Shown here: positions 57,101 to 64,000 of the stretch, piece by piece
Numbering within the stretch: the stretch's first letter is position 1
Layout of the letters: every line of letters starts with the position of its first letter
Origin: Acholoe squamosa
Lineage: Eukaryota > Annelida > Polychaeta > Phyllodocida > Polynoidae
DNA: 64,000 nt
Reading direction: 5' to 3'
NCBI GenBank assembly: GCA_949317995.1
Contig: OX439046.1
Location: forward strand, 74,788,286 to 74,852,285
Translations under genes and position numbers: made by a program
Notes under the pieces: generated by a model
Told to the model about the DNA's origin: nothing
Database searches by the model: none
What the model saw: only the letters and a program-made list of their open reading frames with translations

Positions 57101-60100
57101 AATACTGCCATTTTGGGGGTCGGCGAGTAAAAAATTCAACAAAAAATCGGCCCTGCCCCCTCCAAACAAGCTGGGGGGTCATCCCAAAATATCCAAAGAT
57201 GGTCTAATGCACCCTAGTAGTAATGGTAGACCCTAATTTCAACATATAACAATGATTTGGGGCTAAATATACAACGTGAGTTGCTCAGCAGAGCCATTTC
57301 CACAACCTGGCGAAAACGTTACGTACGTGATAAAAACAAATAATCGAAGTTCAGGGAGGTCCGGGGCCCAAAACAATGGCGTCAACCGGCCGAGATGGCA
57401 AGAGAATTTGACTGTGGTCGATTCTACGTCCACATACATCATTTCTGCGTATTATTTGCACAATCAAAGCCATCTACGGACACTCACATACGTAACAATC
57501 GATATTCCATCACACTTTCATGGGAATTACCTACCTTTTTTGTGGTTTTAGGAAGAAACAAGGACAAGTAAACTTCACTCTTTGCAAGTTCGAGATCCTC
57601 TGAGCATGTTGCAAAAGTTCCCGGATGTGGGTCACTTCCGCCCGGTTAACAGGAAGCATCTTCGTTTGGCACCATAAATTTTCGTTACGTAGGTGAGGTT
57701 TGCCGCGAGCAAGAGAAAGACACCCACTGTGGCCATACTACACGGTCTGTGGCTTTGATTTTTGCTTCAATTATTCCATTTATATTTAAACTAAACCAAA
57801 ATAGACTAGAAATGAAGAATTATAAATTTATGTAGCAAGTAGACTTGTAAAAGTATACCTCACGTACGTAACATTGTCGGGAGTTGAATTTTGGTTTATG
57901 AGATCTAGCTCGTATCTGCGACAGACCAGCAGTTTTATTTATTTAACATCAGAACCCCCCTAGGGACCCTGTTGAACACAATTAATAGAGAAAGGGAGGA
58001 TACATTTTTATTATGGTAGTTAGGGGCATAAAAAAAAAGTTACGTACGTGAGGTCGCTCATAGTTCCATATTATAAGACATGCGGGACAGAGGGTTGAGG
58101 CTGTGACATGACCAAAGCATTTTTGATAGATGGCTACGACCCCCCACCTATGTTTAAAGAGGTTTATGGCACTGTAACACTGTCTACCTTGATAAAATAT
58201 TGGTGGGAAGGATGAAAAATTGGCAAAAAAAAAGGCATTTTTGGTGTGTCATCTAACTTAAAGACTCTGTAACTCATCAAATTATAAGCCGATATACATA
58301 AATCTGCCCTCTGCTTGAAGCTCAAGATGTTTTCTATCAAATGTCATTAAAATAAGGAAGAATGGTAATCTACATTTTATACTGTAGCTCCCCAAAGCTA
58401 AATAATACCCAAAATAGGCCCATACATCGCTCAGTGAATCCCCCCATATACTTCACTCTATGTAATGGGTCCAGGTTAGCTGCATTTCAATGTATTAGTA
58501 TGGAGAAACCCATCCTGTTTCAGTTGATAATGGGCTGTTCTAAAGGTCAACTTTGAGCATTTCATAAAAATAATTGAGTTGAAATCCATTAAATCTACTT
58601 TTTGTGAAAATTATTTCAATGTCTAATGTATGAGGGGGTGCAGTAGAGAACATTGGAGCACCATTCCTAGAGAGTGAGAAGGATATTTCATTTACCACTA
58701 ATATGAGCTCAGTGAAGTCATTTCTGGTACATTTCATGTTTGCTTAGTTCCCATGCCACTCACATGATGTCTCCACTGTGTCATACTTTGACCATTTCCT
58801 TGCCTTCTAGCTCTGTCAGACATGGTCATACTCTAGTCTGCTACAAGGTGGCGCCTAAGCACTGGGCTCTCCTCCTGCTTTCTCCATAATAACTGCACAA
58901 GGGCCATTTCCAAATGCATCTAAACTGAAAATCATGTGGTCCAATGATACATGGTAAACTGTAAACTGTCTTCTTTCACTGGAATACATCAAGTTTATGA
59001 GTGGTATCAACTCTAAACAACATTGAAATGTTACATAGGACCCTCCCCTAAGGGGAAAAGTAGATTGGGTGTTCTAGGACTGCGTCATTAGGCATTACTT
59101 GGACTAGACTATGGAGGAAAAGGCCAAAACTTTGGGCCATTTTTCACCTCTAAATCCCAATATCTCCAAAAATAATGTGACAACATTTGCAAATGTGCCC
59201 TTAGTTTGAAGCCCCAGAGGTTTACCATCAAATATGACTAGAAGAAGGAAGAATGGTGCTCTGAATCATTTACCGTAGCTTCCAGCAGCAAAAAAGACCC
59301 AACAAGATTTTTTGGTGAACCTGCCCATATCAGTGAGCAATTTCCAGCAGGAAGAAAAATGAGTTGCTCCATAGATAACTATATAAGAGCCAAAAAGACC
59401 AAAAATAAAAAGGAGCCCCCTCTACAGAGGGATCAAGGCTCTCAAGCTTTAAATACAAAACAAGTTTAAAACAGTGTCACATGAGCGGCAGGTGATACTA
59501 CATAGGATGCTCCATATATAGTTGTAGACTGACCAATATAGTGCTCCCCAAACACCAATAGAGGCTTTCCCAAACACCAATAGAGTGCTCCCCAAACACC
59601 AATAGAGGCTTTTCTCAGTAGCCATAATATCTGCATAAATGCTTTATATGGTGAGTTAATCCTCAACATATCAATTGCAGGTAACAGCCTGTTACAGGTG
59701 ATCGATGTGCGTAACGTGTACAATCCACGAGTCATGTTCTACTTTGAGGTGGACGGTGGTGGTCTCTCTGATGTAGAGATATGTGGAGGGTATGTGTGTA
59801 TGTTTTATGCCATCCTTTCACCGTTTAAACCTTCACGGGCCACTGATCCATTAATGTATCATGCCTATTGAACGTCATGATGCATGAATGCAGCCCTGGT
59901 GAGTAACTCACCAGGGCTGCATGAATGCATCATGCTGACCCTACAAGATTGATACACAAACTCCCAGAGGGTCAGCATGATGCTCCAATGAAGTTCTGGA
60001 GAGAAATCTTGCTAGCACTTCATTGGTGCATCATGATGACTAATGGGCATGATGCATTAATGGATCAGGGGTCCATGAGGGGGGCAAATATGGTACATCA

Positions 60101-63100
60101 TTCCCATTAGGACATGTAAGAATGCATTAACTGGCCAAGACTGCATCATGTTGACCCTGTTTGCATCATTGCCATTGGTTGTCAAGATGCATCAGTGCGT
60201 CCCAGGTGAGTTACTGTATGGATGCATTAATCACACAGGAAAGATAAGATCCTGGAAGTTTGTCTTGATATACCAATGTATGCAATGCCGGCAAGTAGAC
60301 TCTTTAGGACTTCATTAGCGAATCACGCCGACGAAAGAATAGAACTCCTTATAACTTATAGATCATGAATGGTTTATAAAAAGTTGGAAATCAAAGTTTA
60401 ATAGAATCTACTTGTTCATTGACTAGGTATGTGGCAGTGAGTTTCACCAATACCAGAGACTGGTTACTGGGACGAGTCCTTGTTTACAAAGCCTACAACC
60501 CTGAGTGGTACACCAACCCCATGCCGCTTGTACACAACATCACTGGTAAGTTGCACTGTAAGAAATAACTGTTCAATCTACCAAGGATCCTCATTAAACT
60601 GAACAGTTGACCACTGTAATTGTATAGCATTGAAGGTCAGCATGTGGGTGGCAGTACGGTGGTACACAAACATACAAGGAAGCTCTGTGGTAATAATGAC
60701 GTATCTCTGGCACCTTTGGGACAAGGATTGCACTGTTATTTCGCAGACATTTCTTTTTACAGTGCAGCATCCATGGCACCATACCCATGCCTCCTACTAC
60801 ATTCTAACACACTGTATATAATAGACTCCCAGTGCGGTTGTAACAATGAACCACCATAAACCACAGGGAGCCAGTGTATATAGTTTTTACAAGATACCCC
60901 AGGTTGCAGTGTGGTGATACAAGGAATTATTTATGCACCCAACACTTCTTTTAACATTCTAGTTGGCCCCTTACCAGACATGTTACTGTTCACCAAGTCA
61001 TGCAGTAAGATCCTCGTTGCGTTAGAAGGTAACCTTCGAGTTGTGGATGGTGAGGTAGTGGACCCAGAGGGAGGCGTTGGTATCATCAGCTTCTATGGAG
61101 GACACCCAGGAGGAACTCCACACCTTAAAGTGGCATACTTTACCACATTTAATGCACAGTGAGTTTTTGAACATTCATGAGATAAGCTCAAGGTACTTAA
61201 AAGAATCTTAGAGACCTGTGATACCACTTTTCTGTAATGCATTGTAAAAGAAAAAGAAACACTCCACATCAAGCTATACGATAGTATTTTACCTATTGTA
61301 CAAGAACTTGAATTTAGCGGTGTTGTGGGTTTCCCTGTTTTTTTTTCTTCTCGTTTTCATTTTTCTCTTATTGTTATATACATTCAAAGTACTGTCATTA
61401 GGAAGTGAGAGTCAAATATATTCAAACTAGAACTTATTCTGATTTCCTTGCAAGATGTTTATCATTACAACATGAAATGCAGTGAAATTGCTAAAAAGTG
61501 AATCACCTCCGCCTGTGTATTTTCTCCCCATAGTACATCTGTGTACTTGTCTCGGGGTGTGAGGAAGGCATATAATGGTGAAGGGACCAACATGACGACG
61601 ACTCTGTCACAGGATCTGGAACCTGAATATTTAGCTATTAATAATGACAGCACTATAGCCTATGTCACAATGCAAGTAAGTTTGTTTACAATATAGTGGG
61701 CGCTAGTTATGAATACGGGCTGCAGATCAACAAGCAATCCTATAGAGTCAGTCTGTTGCAAAAAAAACGTAGCCCAGCTGTATTGGCAAAGAGCTGCTAA
61801 TAGATTAAATGTTGCAAATTTGGACATGCCTGGCCCCTTTTAAAGTAAAATCAAGTTGTTTTGGGCAACTAATTGACATTGGTCAGTAAACGGTTTCTTA
61901 ACCTAATTGCTTTTACAAAACCTATTATATGAATTCTGTTATTCAGTTTAAACATAAATATCTAATGTTGAAGTAGCTGACAGCTGCCCAATTTCTGAAT
62001 TAGGCCACTCCCGTTCATCACCGCCCACATCGGAAAATTTTATTTTTGTAGAGCCTTACATGAAAATCTACAAAGCAATGAACAAAAGTAGTCAGGATGG
62101 TATCAAATGAAAGCCTTTGGTTCAGGGGATGTAGTAATAATGGTTATTCTTGTACCTTGAAAATTTCAATGAAAATCTATTATAAATGCTTTTTTTCTTT
62201 CATGTGGATGTTTGTTTGTTTTGACCTCATCTTGAAATTTCTAAGAGTAAATTAACTAATTTCCCTGTAAAATTATGCTCTGCAATAATTTGGAGAAGGT
62301 GTTAAACTTTCAATCTAGCCCGATGAAGGTTTGCTCTGGAAAGAAAGTGGTTGTTAACATTATATCTATACAACAGGAGAACAATGCTATAGCCACATTG
62401 GACGTACAACGAGGGGAGTTTCTGGAGCTTTACCCGCTAGGATCCAAGTCATGGATGTACAGTGGGCTGGATGCTAGCGATGCGGATAGAGGTATGATAC
62501 TTTATTTCATGATCAGTATGACAATCCCATAGGTATAACATTGCAGCTTTGTCAACCATTCCCCACGAGATAATCCTTCCCCATTTTTAAACAGTTAAGC
62601 TTGCTTTATGTCAGTGATTGACACAAAAGCTGGTGCATACACAGTTATAGTTGCTTTATTTCAGAGGAAAAACATCAAAATCTGGCCCATGCACATGTAC
62701 CTACACTTGCTTTTATTTCAGAGATTTACAGCCTGCCAGTGCGGTAGAATTTACACACATGCCAAATACCCGTCTTACTACAATCGGTTATACAGATCTA
62801 ATGCATTGGATGAAGAACATGCCCAGGATTGATATCAAAACCCATACAATGCACAGTTTTTACATACCAGATACCTTTTACATGGATTATTGTGCTGTAA
62901 AAAGGACAGTTCTCTCAGCCTGATGCATAATTGCAAGTTCGAGTTAATTTTTATCATACATATTCATACTCGCTTTATTTCAGGGATCAACATCAAACCC
63001 TGGCCCATACATAGTTTCTACATGCCGGACGGCACTGTCTACATGAAAATCCATGGGCGGGGCTATATATTTACTGCCAATGAGGGAGACTCAAAGGAGT

Positions 63101-64000
63101 ATGACACCCGCTTCTACCCATTTGAGTACTCGGAAAGTGTACCTGGCAAAAGGTTGGTGGAGGATGATCTACTCGACGATTCAGTATCCAATGACTTGAG
63201 AGATGCTCTGTCAGATGATGCAAAACTTGGTTGGTATCAGTTATCATTGTGTCACCTTAGTCCACTAAGGTTGTCTAACTGACATTTTGACAAAATTGAG
63301 TTTCTTCTGTTTTAACATTTATTCTATTGACTATGAAAGTTCTGAAGCTCTGTTTATGATATATCTGCCTACAGGCCCCATAGTAATGTTGTTCTATCAA
63401 CTTGGTGCTATTGCAATTGGAACACTTCTTTGTCCTTTCCTGCAAAACTTGAAAGTGCAGATACAACTATGTTGCACTAAGGTGACGATTTACAGTCTCG
63501 AATGGTTCTATTATCAATTTGATAGGAAAAAGGGATAAAAATACTTTACCCTGTTTTTTTTTTGAAATTCTGGTTATTGATTATTATTGTGAAACAATAT
63601 GATCACCATTTTTTATTTTGATATCAAGTCCTGATGATCTACCTGTTTGAAAAATGGTAGATGTACTATAGATTTATGTTCACAACAAAAATAGTTATAA
63701 AAATACAAGTTTCTGATTGTAGGAAAGTTACCATTCAGCACTTTGGATGGTAAAAACTCAAACACGGGTAAAATCGACAAACCCCACACATACGGAGGGC
63801 GTGGCTTCTCCATCTGGGATGCAGAGGACCTTAGGCTGAAATACGACTCAGGGGGATTGATGGAGTACATAACAGAGAAACGCTACCCACAGATATTCAA
63901 CTCTAATGCAGGAAGTGGCACACCCACATCTGAAAGGGACTCACGGTCACCCAAAATGGCAGGTTACAGATTCAAATCTAACTCTGGAAGCGGAATGCTT
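53961..64000 (+). CDS. MSP130: Msp130-like mesenchyme cell-surface glycoprotein, 3' partial, 8 exons
   Basis: Exons: 53961-54169 (ATG at 53971), 59681-59789, 60427-60545, 60963-61158, 61534-61675, 62377-62491, 62984-63229, 63723 to beyond the window. All join in frame, giving 468 residues so far. A signal peptide (MTASSFLSLLLLAASIPSC) is followed by the repeated-strand, propeller-like body: LLQVIDVRNVYNPRVMFYFE, YVAVSFTNTRDWLLGRVLVY, VGPLPDMLLF, DLEPEYLAINNDSTIAYVTM, ENNAIATLDV, YIFTANEGDSKEY and GGRGFSIWDAEDL. The family (Msp130 / choice-of-anchor I) is a surface glycoprotein of skeletogenic cells in sea urchins, also found in molluscs, other invertebrate deuterostomes, bacteria and algae, and its animal origin has been proposed to be horizontal transfer. 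The role here is inferred from the family only. No break is seen; the C-terminus lies outside the window. Confidence 0.93.
54447..54540 (+). repeat. tRNA-derived SINE-like sequence
   Basis: CCCCTAGGTTAGTGGTAAAG is an A-box-like start and CACCGGTTCGAATCCCGG a strong B-box stem-loop. A-rich AAAGTCAAAAAAAG follows. Intron 1 of the Msp130-like gene. tRNA pseudogene is the alternative. Confidence 0.6.
55330..55590 (-). CDS. 86-residue ORF in the 3.5-kb element, unknown
   Basis: Starts MASNLNHSVQDKVMKMICDV and includes KFYRKPHVRNVLSAFGR, whose codons contain one copy of the element's ACGT motif, and ends DRFSPF. The start codon region is copied in the internal duplication at 55.9 kb. No recognised domain; could be an exon of a larger transposon protein or chance. 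Confidence 0.3.
   Translation of the reverse strand: MASNLNHSVQDKVMKMICDVYTYCSGGLGKFYRKPHVRNVLSAFGRVHANLDHTGHIEYCCKRATYLESMNILDGGDSFSDRFSPF
55472..56072 (+). repeat. Internal duplication of about 235 bp
   Basis: CGTTACGGACGTGAGGTTTT ... CAAGTCCACCTGAGCAGTAC ... CGGGAGTCCAGTCCTACCTA appears at 55472-55703 and 55835-56072 in direct orientation, differing by a few bases and one small indel (ATCTTAAAGC near 55950). Confidence 0.85.
56195..56469 (-). CDS. Basic coiled-coil ORF in the 3.5-kb element, function unknown
   Basis: Reads MSATGGDKPPNDGVDDQKKK, TPAERAAKHRAKVRAEKG, KADEAKRQKDLHERLKKEGD and KRAQAALRQKTKYWRER, where a donor-like GTAACT follows. The R/K/E-rich pattern resembles short basic proteins seen beside some invertebrate DNA transposons, but I do not recognise a named family. 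About 90 residues in this exon; continuation exons were not found. Confidence 0.5.
58887..59680. other. Msp130-like intron 1, right part
   Basis: AT-rich. Contains a small tandem tract AATAGAGTGCTCCCCAAACA / AATAGAGGCTTTCCCAAACA near 59535-59615. No exon seen before the acceptor at 59680. Confidence 0.5.
59681..59789 (+). CDS. MSP130: Msp130-like exon 2
   Basis: Encodes GNSLLQVIDVRNVYNPRVMF then YFEVDGGGLSDVEICGG, the first family block (family consensus resembles LxVIDVSNPxxP). The acceptor is TTGCAG and the donor is GTATGT. Its upstream intron is 5.5 kb because of nested transposons. Confidence 0.93.
59828..60079. repeat. Hairpin (cloverleaf-type) repeat, complete reference copy
   Basis: Left base module 59828-59875 (GGGCCACTGATCCATTAATG, CATGCCTATTG), H1 arm 59876-59934 (CATGATGCATGAATGCAGCC ... 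GGCTGCATGAATGCATCATG), spacer arm 59935-59975 (CTGACCCTACAAG ... AGAGGGTCAG), H2 arm 59976-60035, right base module 60036-60079 (CTAATGGGCATGATGCATTA). Left and right base modules pair, giving a stem with three arms. Intron 2 of the Msp130-like gene. No coding capacity. Confidence 0.88.
60110..60340. repeat. Heavily decayed hairpin-family copy
   Basis: AATGCATTAACTGGCCAAGA, CATTGCCATTGGTTGTCAAG, ATGCATCAGTGCGTCCCAGG, then ACCAATGTATGCAATGCCGG and CTTCATTAGCGAATCACGCC follow the module order of the preceding intact copy with many changes. Confidence 0.6.
60427..60545 (+). CDS. MSP130: Msp130-like exon 3
   Basis: Encodes YVAVSFTNTRDWLLGRVLVY followed by KAYNPEWYTNPMPLVHNIT. The exon runs from ACTAG to GTAAGT with phases that match its neighbours. 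The intron before it holds a complete cloverleaf-type hairpin repeat. Confidence 0.92.
60963..61158 (+). CDS. MSP130: Msp130-like exon 4
   Basis: Encodes VGPLPDMLLFTKSCSKILVA, LEGNLRVVDG and DPEGGVGIISFYGG. GPLPDML followed by an LxxANEGxP-like block (here ALEGN) is a hallmark of the family. It ends two bases into a His codon at GTGAGT. Confidence 0.94.
61534..61675 (+). CDS. MSP130: Msp130-like exon 5
   Basis: Encodes SVYLSRGVRKAYNGEGTNMT then LSQDLEPEYLAINNDSTIAY and VTMQ. The DLEPEY block before AYVTLQE is conserved in the family. Acceptor CCATAG, donor GTAAGT, phase 0 at the end. Confidence 0.94.
62377..62491 (+). CDS. MSP130: Msp130-like exon 6
   Basis: Encodes ENNAIATLDVQRGEFLELYP followed by LGSKSWMYSGLDASDADR, continuing the VTMQ-ENNAIA block split by the previous intron. 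DASDxD is a conserved family segment. Donor GTATGA. Confidence 0.93.
62601..62884 (+). pseudogene. Cluster of decayed duplicates of Msp130-like exon 7 start
   Basis: TTGCTTTATGTCAG (62601), TTGCTTTATTTCAG (62651) and CTTGCTTTTATTTCAG (62706) each repeat the real acceptor CGCTTTATTTCAG at 62971. They are followed by degraded versions of ATCAACATCAAACCCTGGCC. A further copy at 62825-62884 lacks the tract but still reads HSFYIPDTFYM against the real HSFYMPDGTVYM. They are unlikely to be used: frames and phases do not fit. Confidence 0.75.
62984..63229 (+). CDS. MSP130: Msp130-like exon 7
   Basis: Encodes INIKPWPIHSFYMPDGTVYM, YIFTANEGDSKEYD and a mostly acidic stretch ending SDDAKLG. The family pattern is the P-x-GMYMPDxIA and TANEGD blocks. 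The acceptor TTTCAG ends at 62983. Several decayed copies of this acceptor and exon start lie in the intron before it. Confidence 0.94.
63723..64000 (+). CDS. MSP130: Msp130-like exon 8 (runs off the window)
   Basis: Encodes GKLPFSTLDG, HTYGGRGFSIWDAEDLRLKY, IFNSNAGSGTPTSERDSRSP and more, open to the last base. FSIWD and FNSN are conserved family blocks. A Gly/Ser-rich stretch near the end recalls the low-complexity inserts of biomineral proteins. The true 3' end of the exon cannot be set here. Confidence 0.88.

Larger units (their letters stand above)
54925..58442. mobile_element. 3.5-kb DNA transposon with 5-bp target duplication, unknown family
   Basis: Ends GGTGCAATTCAGTGAGCGAT and CATCGCTCAGTGAATCCCCC are inverted repeats (about 18 of 21). 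CATAT flanks both sides (near 54920 and 58443). Inside: a minus-strand basic coiled-coil ORF (56065-56469), another minus ORF (55330-55590), an internal duplication (55472-55703 and 55835-56072), and about ten copies of a GTTACGTACGTGAGGT-like motif. No transposase domain recognised. The 3.5-kb insertion lies in intron 1 of the Msp130-like gene. Confidence 0.8.
54773..58877. mobile_element. 577-bp TIR element, copy 2, split by a 3.5-kb insertion
   Basis: Left part 54773-54919 and right part 58448-58877 match copy 1 (30136-30712) closely. CTTTCTCCA at 54764-54772 and 58878-58886 is the 9-bp target duplication. The inner element at 54925-58442 interrupts it exactly where copy 1 reads ACATCAAATATACTTC. 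Confidence 0.87.

Overview
The window is AT-rich animal nuclear DNA. It has long introns with GT-AG junctions, many transposon fossils and several large minisatellites. The two host genes are a discoidin-domain receptor tyrosine kinase and an Msp130-like mesenchyme glycoprotein. Msp130-type proteins are known from invertebrate deuterostomes and molluscs. DIRS and Harbinger elements, tRNA-derived SINE-like units and abundant palindromic MITEs also suggest a marine invertebrate such as a cephalochordate, hemichordate, echinoderm or mollusc. I cannot name the species from sequence alone.

Layout. Positions 1-3.9 kb hold a fold-back element with 242-bp inverted arms, a 167-bp repeat pair and two copies of a hairpin-rich repeat family. 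From 3.944 to 21.973 kb (+ strand) lie ten exons encoding the last 850 residues of a DDR-type receptor kinase; its first exons must lie to the left. Its introns carry cloverleaf-like hairpin repeats, a 1.83-kb element with 457-bp direct terminal repeats and 6-bp target duplications beside a tRNA-like sequence, and a broken copy of one exon. From 22 to 34 kb are 3' flanking DNA, a 69-bp minisatellite, a LINE tail split by a MITE, a 577-bp element with 9-bp target duplications, one orphan exon-like segment and a 21-bp minisatellite open on both strands. From 34.7 to 37.8 kb is a decayed DIRS-type tyrosine-recombinase retrotransposon. An 18-bp minisatellite and two tRNA-like units between 47-bp direct repeats follow. 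From 40.1 to 49.0 kb is a Harbinger-type DNA transposon with a broken DDE transposase on + and a second spliced gene on -. A 46-bp minisatellite and several MITEs fill 50-53.3 kb.

From 53.96 kb to the window end (+ strand), eight exons give the first 468 residues of the Msp130-like gene. Its first intron contains a second copy of the 577-bp element, itself split by a 3.5-kb element with its own inverted repeats and a 5-bp target duplication. That inner element carries about ten copies of a GTTACGTACGTGAGGT-like motif in both orientations.

The two host genes have no evident functional link: one is a collagen-receptor type kinase, the other a secreted or surface glycoprotein tied to biomineralisation in sea urchins. 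They share one oddity. Just upstream of a real exon, in three places, lie one to four decayed copies of the acceptor plus exon start. A second theme is the hairpin repeat family, which can fold into a base stem with three arms and recurs at least a dozen times.
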